This document shows, in pieces, positions 46,056-52,929 of a DNA stretch of 64,000 bases; position 1 is the first letter of the stretch, and each line of letters opens with the position of its first letter. A program made the translations under genes and the position numbers. A model generated the notes under the pieces. It had not been told where the DNA came from. It made no database searches and saw nothing but the letters and a program-made list of their open reading frames with translations. This DNA is from Candidatus Omnitrophota bacterium (GTDB lineage: Bacteria; Omnitrophota; Omnitrophia; Omnitrophales; Aquincolibacteriaceae), in contig JAUYMS010000048.1 of NCBI GenBank assembly GCA_030698625.1, positions 282,404-346,403 on the forward strand. The letters are read 5' to 3'.

Positions 46056-46073
46056 CGGATCAAGGATCATTTA

Positions 46074-46445
46074 ATGAAAACTATATTAATTATTGATGAC
46101 GAAGAACTTATTGTGAGATCTCTTTCAAATGCGCTTAAGAGAAGCGGGTATGAGGTGACATTTGCAAAGCGCCCCGAAGATGCAATTGTTATGGTAGAGG
46201 AGGAGGATTTTGATCTCATAATAAGTGACATTCGAATGCCGGGTCTTAACGGCATTGAAACTGTGCAAAGAATCTTTGAATCTCTAAAGGAACGCGGCGC
46301 AAGCAAAGTGCCAACTATATTTATTACGGGCTATGCCGACGAGAAGCTGGAAGCGGAAGCTAAAAACTTAAATCCAAAAGCCTATATTCACAAGCCGTTT
46401 GATCTTGTCGATTTTCTGAAGAAAATTAAAGAGGCATTGGCATGA
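46074..46445 (+). CDS. Single-domain response regulator
   Basis: A 123-residue receiver: 'LIIDDEELIV', phospho-acceptor D52 in 'DLIISDIRMPG', Thr/Gly of 'FITGYADEK', Lys in 'YIHKPFDL'. No output domain is attached. Its sequence is close to the receivers fused to enzymes at 47457, 49353 and 52930, which share the 'GYA(D/E)E' loop. Ribosome site AAGGA, seven bases before the ATG. It overlaps the methyltransferase gene by four bases (ATGA) and opens the operon-like run 46074-49043. Confidence 0.92.
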   Translation: MKTILIIDDEELIVRSLSNALKRSGYEVTFAKRPEDAIVMVEEEDFDLIISDIRMPGLNGIETVQRIFESLKERGASKVPTIFITGYADEKLEAEAKNLNPKAYIHKPFDLVDFLKKIKEALA

Positions 46446-47464
46446 GTGTTCAAGCGTCCATTAAATCAGAATCGAATCTTCGCTCAAGAGTAAAATTTTA
46501 TAAAAAATGGATCGATGAAATCCAAAAATACCTTTCATCCCAACCGCAAGAGTGGGGGCGTTTCCAAAGCGAATTTAATCAGGAGGTTAATGGGGTTTTT
46601 CGCGATCTGATGCTTTTTGAGAAAGAAACTATTAAGCGGGGCAGCGAAGAAAAAGTGTATAAATTAAAAATGTTTTTTGTTCGGTGGTTTAGAGAGGACT
46701 TTGTGAGAGGATGGTACATTCCGCATAGTGTAAAGCAACCTTATGGGTATGCGGGAGATTTTGAAATAATCGATTTGATTTACAAAAACAATCCGAACTC
46801 TTTAGGATTGGAACGCCTTTACGATAATTACTTCCAAATGTCTGCAATTTCAATAGCGGTTAGAAATCGCAAAGAGGATTTTAAGAAAATAATCTCGAAT
46901 TTTGTCCAGAAAAGCCCAAAGAAAAATTTGAAAATTATGGATCTAGCTTCAGGGCCGTGTCGTGATGTGTACGAGTTACTTTGCGAGAAACATTTGGAAC
47001 CCAAGAACGTTCAATTTGATTGTTATGACAGTGATCCGAATTCTAGTCAGTATGCAAAACAAATTTTAGAAAGTCATCCCTCCGTAGCTTTTTTTAACCA
47101 AAATGCCGTGAGGATCGCATTAATGAGAGATGTGGCAGTAAAGATTCCTTATAAATACGACGTCATTTTTTCAACAGGGCTTTTTGATTACTTGGATTAT
47201 GGTGTTTCCGTGCGCCTAATTTCGAATTTAAAAAAACTGTTGGCGGATGGCGGGATCTTGGCTATTTCTGATGTGAGAGATAAATTTAGTAACCCTTCGA
47301 TTTACTTTATGGAGTGGGTTGCGGAATGGAATTTGATTTACAGGCCAGATGATGAATTTCGTAATATTTTTCTTGAAGCTGGATTCAGTAGAAATAATCT
47401 CTCGTTTGATTATGAGCAGCAGGGTGTTATGCAGTATGTGATAGCAAAGAGTGACTATGAGTAA
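46442..47464 (+). CDS. PhcB-like SAM-dependent methyltransferase
   Basis: A 340-residue enzyme. The N-terminal helical part leads to 'KQPYGYAGDFEIIDLIY' and 'ISIAVRNRKEDF', segments that I recognise from proteins annotated as 3-hydroxypalmitate methyl ester synthesis proteins (PhcB of Ralstonia). The methyltransferase core has 'KIMDLASGPCRDVYELL' as motif I, 'FDCYDSDPNS' as motif II and 'YDVIFSTGLFDYLDYGV' as motif IV. PhcB makes a fatty acid methyl ester quorum signal. Here it lies among ACP, ketosynthase and thioesterase genes, so methylation of an acyl product is a reasonable guess. Overlaps both neighbours. Confidence 0.75.
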   Translation: MSVQASIKSESNLRSRVKFYKKWIDEIQKYLSSQPQEWGRFQSEFNQEVNGVFRDLMLFEKETIKRGSEEKVYKLKMFFVRWFREDFVRGWYIPHSVKQPYGYAGDFEIIDLIYKNNPNSLGLERLYDNYFQMSAISIAVRNRKEDFKKIISNFVQKSPKKNLKIMDLASGPCRDVYELLCEKHLEPKNVQFDCYDSDPNSSQYAKQILESHPSVAFFNQNAVRIALMRDVAVKIPYKYDVIFSTGLFDYLDYGVSVRLISNLKKLLADGGILAISDVRDKFSNPSIYFMEWVAEWNLIYRPDDEFRNIFLEAGFSRNNLSFDYEQQGVMQYVIAKSDYE

Positions 47465-49043
47465 AAGTATTCTAGTTGTAGATGACGACAAATTAGTGCT
47501 TGGGAGCGTCTCCAATCTTTTTATAAAAAATGGATGGAGAGTTAACGCATGCTCAAGCGGTAAAGAGGGATTAAAACAATTAGCTATCGATCATTATGAT
47601 TGCATCCTCCTTGATATAAAAATGCCTGATCTGGATGGGACGCAAGTCTTAGAGCGCTTGAGGAGCTTAGAGTGCGAGAGAAAAATTGATCATCAGAGAG
47701 TCATTATAATGACCGGATTTGCTGATGAAGAAGCTTCTGTCAAAGCGTTTCAGCTAGGAGCGTTTAATTATATAAACAAGCCATTTGAAATCGAAGACGT
47801 TTTGCAGAAAGCCGAAGAATGCGCCAATTCTAAAAGCGTTAGCCAAACATTCGAATCCCCGCCGACAGAAGAATCGGAAGAGATGGTTTTAAAGAAGATA
47901 AGGAAATCCTATGAGCCTGCTGATGTTCAGAAGAAAGCCTCTATACTTTCAAAAAAATTGAATGTCCCTCTCCAGCATATAAAAGGTTGCACTTACGACA
48001 CCAATCATTTTAAAGGGAATATTGAAAATCCTATAGGAATTGTTCAGATTCCACTAGGACTGATCGGGCCGCTTGCCATTAATGGAAATCATGCAAAGGG
48101 TGATTTTTGGGTTCCTCTGGCCACAAGCGAAGGAGCTCTTAGCTTGACTTATGATTTAGGTGCGCGGCTATTAAGGATGTCTGGTCCCGTGGAAGTGGAA
48201 ATTATTTCAAAGGGCGTTCATATTGCACCGATGTTCCCGCTGGTGGGTGATAATGGGCAGCTTATATCGGAATTTGTTGATAAAAGTTATAACGAAATTA
48301 AAAAAGTCGCCGAGGGTGCGAGTAATCACACAAAACTTTTGAGAATCGAAAAAAAGAAAACGGCGAATAATTTCCTACTGAAGTTTGTTTATGATACAGG
48401 GGATGCTCAAGGGCTGAATATGATTAACCAAGCATGTTTTAATGCTTGTAAATATATTCAAGCCAAAACCGGATTCAGATTTTATCATCGCTCTCACTAC
48501 AGTGGAATAAAGCATTTTTCACCGCTTAATGAAAGGGAAGGACAAGGGCGGAAAGTTAAAGCAAGCGCGATTATTTCTTCTAAAGCGCTTGGAATGTTGA
48601 AAGTTAAAGCTGATCAGATGAAAGATTTTTTTGACAGATGTATTGAGTGTGCGCATGCTGCCGGCATTTCTTCTGTGAATGTTCACGCCGCTAACGGAGT
48701 CACAGCAATTTTTTTAGCGTGTGGTCAAGATATGGCTGACATAAGTTGTTCTCATTCTGCCGCTACCGCCGTCGAAATCATAGACGGAAAAGATCTTAAA
48801 ATTGATGTTGTCCTGAATAATCTTATGGTTGCAACGGTCGGCGGAGGGACGGGGCTTGGGACTCAGCGTGAATGTATGGAAATAATGGGCTGTCTTGGTA
48901 CTGGAAAATCGGACAAATTTGCTGAAATTATCGCAGCGACTGTATTGGCGGGTGAATTCCCCACGGCAGCTGCCGTTATTACTGAAACCTATGTGGATAT
49001 ACATAATAAATATGGCCGCAATAGAAATAAATTAGTCTGTTAA
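47457..49043 (+). CDS. Receiver domain fused to HMG-CoA reductase
   Basis: A 528-residue fusion. Residues 1 to about 120 are a REC domain ('LVVDDDKLVLG', phospho-acceptor D53 in 'CILLDIKMPD', 'MTGFADE', 'INKPFE'). Residues about 150-528 are an HMG-CoA reductase catalytic domain: 'ENPIGIVQIPLGLIGPL', 'PLATSEGAL' (catalytic Glu, about 225), 'DTGDAQGLNM' (cofactor motif), Lys about 352 in 'GIKHFSPLN', 'ACGQDMAD' (Asp about 425), 'ATVGGGTGLGTQ' and His about 516 in 'DIHNKYGR'. The four catalytic residues appear kept, though the usual D-K-K is I-K-H. The reaction could be NAD(P)H reduction of HMG-CoA or of a related thioester. Start ATG 47457 (47451 also possible). Confidence 0.87.
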   Translation: MSKSILVVDDDKLVLGSVSNLFIKNGWRVNACSSGKEGLKQLAIDHYDCILLDIKMPDLDGTQVLERLRSLECERKIDHQRVIIMTGFADEEASVKAFQLGAFNYINKPFEIEDVLQKAEECANSKSVSQTFESPPTEESEEMVLKKIRKSYEPADVQKKASILSKKLNVPLQHIKGCTYDTNHFKGNIENPIGIVQIPLGLIGPLAINGNHAKGDFWVPLATSEGALSLTYDLGARLLRMSGPVEVEIISKGVHIAPMFPLVGDNGQLISEFVDKSYNEIKKVAEGASNHTKLLRIEKKKTANNFLLKFVYDTGDAQGLNMINQACFNACKYIQAKTGFRFYHRSHYSGIKHFSPLNEREGQGRKVKASAIISSKALGMLKVKADQMKDFFDRCIECAHAAGISSVNVHAANGVTAIFLACGQDMADISCSHSAATAVEIIDGKDLKIDVVLNNLMVATVGGGTGLGTQRECMEIMGCLGTGKSDKFAEIIAATVLAGEFPTAAAVITETYVDIHNKYGRNRNKLVC

Positions 49044-49044
49044 T

Positions 49045-49261
49045 GTGGGTAACATACTCTCTCCCTTCTTCCTTCTTTCATCAGCAGCCACTTTCCTATT
49101 AGGAATTTGGGTTGTCAGTTTAAATTCACGAAACAAGATCTATCTTTCCTGGTTTTTTTTGTCTCAGTGTTTCTCTATGGAGTTTTGGCCTAGGTGTTTT
49201 GACTTGTGTAAGAGATCAACTTAATATGGTCGCGAATCTGATTAAATACCGTCCCCAATAA
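49045..49261 (+). pseudogene. Frameshifted N-terminal remnant of a multi-helix sensor kinase
   Basis: From GTG 49045 the frame gives 'MGNILSPFFLLSSAATFLLG' and a first membrane helix, then 'SLNSRNKIYLSWFF'. At a run of eight T (near 49154) one extra base breaks the frame; the other frame continues 'SVSLWSFGLGVLTCVRDQ'. 'ALWSFGL' after a short basic loop is typical for the second helix of seven-helix histidine kinase sensor domains. The rest is lost, with a stop at 49261. It starts right after the REC-HMGR stop, so a kinase gene probably once followed there. This accounts for the gap before 49353; a TATAAT box at 49327-49332 precedes the next gene. Confidence 0.65.
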
Positions 49262-49352
49262 TGCCTCGCTTTTTTATCATTACCCCAGTATAATTTAGCA
49301 AAAAATCGACATTCCCATTGTTTGCATATAATACTTTTTGTACCCATATTTT

Positions 49353-50264
49353 ATGAAAACTTCACAAAAGATTCTCATCCTTGAAGACGACCCGCTTGTA
49401 CGAAGGACTTTGAAATCTCTTCTGGAACAACGAGGTTACGCCGTTTCTGTAGTTATGAATGGACGCGAAGGGATTGAGATGGCGTCAAAGGAAATTTTCG
49501 ATCTAGTCATCAGTGACATCCGAATGCCGGAAATGAATGGTATAAAGGCTGTGGAAGAAATTCAGAAAATTCAAAAAAAAACCTCTCAGAAGACAAACTA
49601 TATGTTCATAACAGGATATGCAGAAGAAGATGCACCTGGTTCTGCAATCAAGTTAGGCGTTACCGACTTCCTGTTAAAACCTTTTGATGTTGAACAATTT
49701 CTAACAACAGTGAAAAGAAATTTAGAAGATGGTGAGGCTGAAGAGTTTAAAGAGCTAGTAGTTCAAGTGAAAGCTTATTCGCCGGAAGGTAGATGGCAAT
49801 TTCCAGCGAGAGAATTTATCTTTGAAAAATTGATTACTCTTAAGGAAACTAATATGGAGCAAAACGTCTATTTTGCAAATTATGTTGTATGGCAGGGAGA
49901 AGCTCGCGAAGTTTTTCTGTTATCACACCCTCATTTTGAAGACGAATTCAAAAAGAATAGCCAGATCAAGATGATTACTCATAGCGTCTATCATAGCTTC
50001 CAACACGAGTCGTTTTTTGGCGATTTTGTCCAGATTAAAATCACCACCCGTGAGATCAAAAGATGCAGTTTTGTTTTGGTTTTTAAATTTTTCAACAAGA
50101 AAACAAGTGCTTTTCTTGGGCAAGGGTGGCAAAGGATTGCATTTTCCGATTTGAAGACAGGAAAAATATGTCAAATTCCACATTATATTCTGGATTTGGC
50201 CACCCCTGTCCTTGAGGATTCTATTCGAAGCTCCTCGACATTAATAAAACCGAATTTGCAATAG
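49353..50264 (+). CDS. Receiver domain fused to hotdog-fold thioesterase
   Basis: A 303-residue fusion. Residues 1-120 are REC ('LILEDDPLVRR', D55 in 'LVISDIRMPE', 'ITGYAEEDAPG', 'LLKPFD'). Residues about 150-300 look like a 4HBT-type hotdog thioesterase: 'ITLKETNMEQNVYFANYVVW' followed by QGEAREVF. This variant with E-T-N and W-Q-G recalls thioesterases of enediyne polyketide pathways. These release acyl chains from ACP or CoA. TTG 49338 also opens the frame, but ATG 49353 is preferred. A -10 box TATAAT (49327-49332) precedes it, while the -35 is poor. The receiver is very like that of REC-KAS. Confidence 0.8.
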   Translation: MKTSQKILILEDDPLVRRTLKSLLEQRGYAVSVVMNGREGIEMASKEIFDLVISDIRMPEMNGIKAVEEIQKIQKKTSQKTNYMFITGYAEEDAPGSAIKLGVTDFLLKPFDVEQFLTTVKRNLEDGEAEEFKELVVQVKAYSPEGRWQFPAREFIFEKLITLKETNMEQNVYFANYVVWQGEAREVFLLSHPHFEDEFKKNSQIKMITHSVYHSFQHESFFGDFVQIKITTREIKRCSFVLVFKFFNKKTSAFLGQGWQRIAFSDLKTGKICQIPHYILDLATPVLEDSIRSSSTLIKPNLQ

Positions 50265-50296
50265 ATTCATTCTAAGTCGAGGCGGACTTTCCATCT

Positions 50297-50698
50297 ATGG
50301 GTGAATTCAAATATCGATTCTGGGTAGATGGCAAAATGGTCCTCCCTAATGATCCCGCCAATGATTTTATTATTCATCCAACTGGAACAATACAACGGTG
50401 GGACAAGAACCAAGGGCGTTTAGTGCCCGTTCCAGGTGTTATCGCGCTGCTTTATGCCGGCCCTACCGATGCTAATGATAAGGAAGTCTGTGAGGCAGAT
50501 TTTTTGAGTTTCGCTGGAAATAAGGTAGGGGAGGTGTTCTACAAAAAACAGACCGGATCTTTTCAGGTACGGTTTGCATCACCTAAAAATGATTCCACTC
50601 TAACCTTCTTCCTCCAAATGAACCCGGATGCCAAAATAATTGGCAATGGTCTTCAAAATCCTGAACTAAAAAAATCAATCGGAAATAGTGAGCCATAA
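50297..50698 (+). CDS. YopX-like protein
   Basis: A 133-residue protein. 'YRFWVDGKMVLPNDP' at the start and 'LLYAGPTDANDKEVCEADFL' in the middle match the YopX family ('L-Y-G-x-x-D-x-x-G-K-x-I-Y-E-G-D'), known mainly from phages and mobile elements. Its function is unknown. It separates two parts of the biosynthetic cluster and is a sign of insertion or mosaic history. Confidence 0.7.
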   Translation: MGEFKYRFWVDGKMVLPNDPANDFIIHPTGTIQRWDKNQGRLVPVPGVIALLYAGPTDANDKEVCEADFLSFAGNKVGEVFYKKQTGSFQVRFASPKNDSTLTFFLQMNPDAKIIGNGLQNPELKKSIGNSEP

Positions 50699-50702
50699 AT
50701 AA

Positions 50703-51209
50703 ATGTGGCTGCTCGATTGTATTAAAAAATTTATCCGAGGAAACCTCTCTGAGAAATGTTTAAAAATCGATGCTTCAATTTTAAAATTCGATAAGGATAT
50801 AGCAAACGTAATTTCAATGTGCCTTAATTTCAAAGAAGAATTAAAGGAATTAAGAGCAGAAATGAATGAAGTTGGAAATAGTTACTCAGCAAAGCTGCTT
50901 AGCAATGAGAAAATCGATATTTTTGTAAAGCGCTATTCGGAAATCGTAATAAGTTATGATTTAGCGTGTAAAGAATTTGCGAAGACAGATCCGGACCTCG
51001 AAAAGATCATGTTTTCGGATGGCGACGTGATAGATCTTGCCCGTGACGTTGAGACTTTAATCGCTGAAGTGAAATCGCATCAGAGTTTCGGGGCAAATTT
51101 TGAAGGCGCTGTATCCTATATTTTCGAAACACTCGCCCCAACAGTAGATCGCATTATAGAGGTTGGCCGCGCTATTCAGGAAAAGGCTCGAGAGACTCCA
51201 CCCCACTAA
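50703..51209 (+). CDS. Unknown alpha-helical protein
   Basis: A 168-residue protein, almost entirely helical by composition, with a probable coiled coil around 'LNFKEELKELRAEMNEVGN' and an ending 'IFETLAPTVDRIIEVGRAI'. No family was recognised. The C-terminal 30 codons and bases after the stop occur again in decayed form at 52132-52254. It starts four bases after the YopX-like gene. The gap 51210-51446 has only a 34-codon open frame of unclear meaning. Confidence 0.6.
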   Translation: MWLLDCIKKFIRGNLSEKCLKIDASILKFDKDIANVISMCLNFKEELKELRAEMNEVGNSYSAKLLSNEKIDIFVKRYSEIVISYDLACKEFAKTDPDLEKIMFSDGDVIDLARDVETLIAEVKSHQSFGANFEGAVSYIFETLAPTVDRIIEVGRAIQEKARETPPH

Positions 51210-51446
51210 AACTTAATTTGTCATATTTGGGCTTGAGCTTAAAAATAGTTGCTAACGCGTATTGGTGATTCATAGGATGAAGCTTGGATGCAATTGTACG
51301 TTTTCAAAACAAGCGCTTAGGCAAAATTGTTTGTGAAACACAGCACACACTTGTTTTGTGTAGACTCACGCTCAGGTAAATTTACACATATTCCTGAACT
51401 AATCAAATCCGCTGTTCTTAAATATCAGGAAACACCGTAACTGAGA

Positions 51447-52139
51447 ATGAATAAAAAAATCACATTGGTTAAGTTTTTTATGTTTGCCGGCAATATCTTA
51501 GTGCCATGCTATGCCATCGCCATGTGCATTTTATTCAAACGAACATTTGGCGGTATATCGTTTGCGCTATTTATTTCTGCGATGATCATGGAGAGAGCGT
51601 GGGAGACGTTTAAAACTTCAAAGGAACAGCATCGAGAGGAATTCCATGGTGACTGGACTCTCGCAGTTGTTACCTTTTCATATCTTTTTTTATTCATTCT
51701 AACAATCACCGAGTTTTACCTATTTAAACAAAGTAGTAATATTTATTTAGCTGCATTAGGGGTTATCTTATTAGGGAGTTCATTCCGAATGCGATTTTGG
51801 GGGATGGCAGCATTAGGAAAGCAATGGGCTGTTCACGCGGTTGGGGCTCAAAAGATAAGGAAGGTAAGAATTGTAAAAGTTGGCCCCTATAAATATATAA
51901 GGCACCCAATCTACTTGGGAATAATTTTTGAGGAGTTGTCGTATCCGCTAATTGCCAATGCAAACTATGCATTATTCTTTGCCGCTTTTGTATGCATCCC
52001 TTTGGTTGTGATTAGAGCATTGACCGAAGAAAAATTCTCAGTGAGGCGCTTTGGTGAAAAGTATTTAAGTTACAAAAAAGAAGTTGGGATGCTATTTCCT
52101 GTACAGTTGTTAAAAAATAATGGACATTCATCCTTTTGA
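51447..52139 (+). CDS. ICMT-type membrane methyltransferase
   Basis: A 230-residue integral membrane protein with about five helices. The C-terminal 'VKVGPYKYIRHPIYLGIIFE' and 'RALTEEKFSVRRFGEKYLSY' are the SAM-binding signature of the isoprenylcysteine carboxyl methyltransferase / phospholipid methyltransferase family. Such enzymes methylate carboxylates or amines of lipid-like substrates at the membrane. Here it could act on the product of the REC-fused enzymes. It starts with ATG 51447 without a clear ribosome site, and is flanked by the two copies of a roughly 100-base repeat. Confidence 0.82.
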   Translation: MNKKITLVKFFMFAGNILVPCYAIAMCILFKRTFGGISFALFISAMIMERAWETFKTSKEQHREEFHGDWTLAVVTFSYLFLFILTITEFYLFKQSSNIYLAALGVILLGSSFRMRFWGMAALGKQWAVHAVGAQKIRKVRIVKVGPYKYIRHPIYLGIIFEELSYPLIANANYALFFAAFVCIPLVVIRALTEEKFSVRRFGEKYLSYKKEVGMLFPVQLLKNNGHSSF

Positions 52140-52254
52140 AACACTGGCTCCCTCGGGTAATCGCATTAAAGAAGTTGGTCTGGCAATTCGGGAAAAGGCT
52201 AGCGAAACCCCTACCAAAACGTTAAATATTCCGCCCCTTCATGTAGTGGTCTAA
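52132..52254 (+). pseudogene. Decayed duplicate of the 3' end of the gene at 50703
   Basis: This stretch reads 'PFETLAPSGNRIKEVGLAIR' and 'EKASETPTK', compared with 'IFETLAPTVDRIIEVGRAIQ' and 'EKARETPPH' at the end of the helical protein. It overlaps the last bases of the ICMT gene and has no start. The two copies bracket the ICMT gene about 1 kb apart, as after a tandem duplication or an insertion. The following bases to 52387 contain no gene. Confidence 0.7.
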
Positions 52255-52387
52255 ATACGTCACGAGCCCAGATATAGTTCATTTAATCCTATCAAGTCTT
52301 TTACATAAAAAATGCATATTATATTAAGGTTTTAGCCTTACAATAGGGAACAATAAGGAATAACAAGGAATGGGGAGGCTCCTTTAA

Positions 52388-52561
52388 ATGGATCTTAGTG
52401 GTTATTTGACTGTGCGGAAAGTTGCTAGAAAGCTTGATCTGACGGAAGAACGAGTTAGGGAGCTGATTAATTTGAAGCAAATTAAAGCAACCAAGGTGGG
52501 AAAGTGGCGGATTAAACCCGTGGATTTAGAAAAATTTATTAAATCTAGGACGAATCGATAA
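52388..52561 (+). CDS. Excisionase/MerR-like small HTH protein
   Basis: A 57-residue protein: 'YLTVRKVARKLDLTEERVRE' then 'LINLKQIKATKVGKWRIKPV' and 'DLEKFIKS'. This is the HTH_17 pattern of excisionase-family DNA-binding proteins. GGGAGG lies about ten bases before the ATG. Such proteins regulate small operons or take part in excision. It directly precedes the ACP/REC-KAS operon and could be its local regulator. Confidence 0.75.
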   Translation: MDLSGYLTVRKVARKLDLTEERVRELINLKQIKATKVGKWRIKPVDLEKFIKSRTNR

Positions 52562-52674
52562 GAAATCAGATAGAAAAATGATCATTTTTGAGCTTCAATC
52601 CAATGAATTTAAGGCCGATAATTATTCGATAAGATGTAGTTTATTTTGTAAGCATTTAAAGCTTGGGAAATCTG

Positions 52675-52914
52675 ATGCAAATTGAACAGCGCGTGTCACA
52701 AATTATAGTTGATCAGTTAGGGGTTAAACCCGAACGAGTGACGATTGACTCTGACATTGTGGATGAGTTGGGTGCAGACAGTTTGGATACGGTAGAGCTA
52801 GTCATGGCGTTGGAAGAAGAGTTTGAAATTGAAATCTCCGATGAAGACGCGGAACGAATGAAAAAGGTCAAGGATGTAATAGCTTATTTAAAAAAACGTT
52901 TGGATCAAAAATAG
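52675..52914 (+). CDS. Acyl carrier protein
   Basis: A 79-residue ACP. The 4'-phosphopantetheine serine is in '[20 protein letters not shown]', and the remainder ('[20 protein letters not shown]') is a standard type II ACP. It differs from a housekeeping acpP only by context: it stands 15 bases before REC-KAS and not in a fab operon. It would carry the growing acyl chain for the REC-fused ketosynthase and thioesterase. ATG 52675 is preferred to the TTG at 52663. A remnant of a sister gene lies at 45963. Confidence 0.93.
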   Translation: MQIEQRVSQIIVDQLGVKPERVTIDSDIVDELGADSLDTVELVMALEEEFEIEISDEDAERMKKVKDVIAYLKKRLDQK

Positions 52915-52929
52915 GAAACTATTCAATCA

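Noticed and set aside
48900-49043. Loss of the catalytic histidine in the HMGR domain
   Set aside because: A first alignment put Val at that place, but an ungapped alignment from the 'AGE' motif puts His of 'DIHNKYGR' exactly at the expected position.
51331-51440. 34-codon open frame ending before the ICMT gene
   Set aside because: No ribosome site, no homology recognised; it may be another remnant but cannot be supported.
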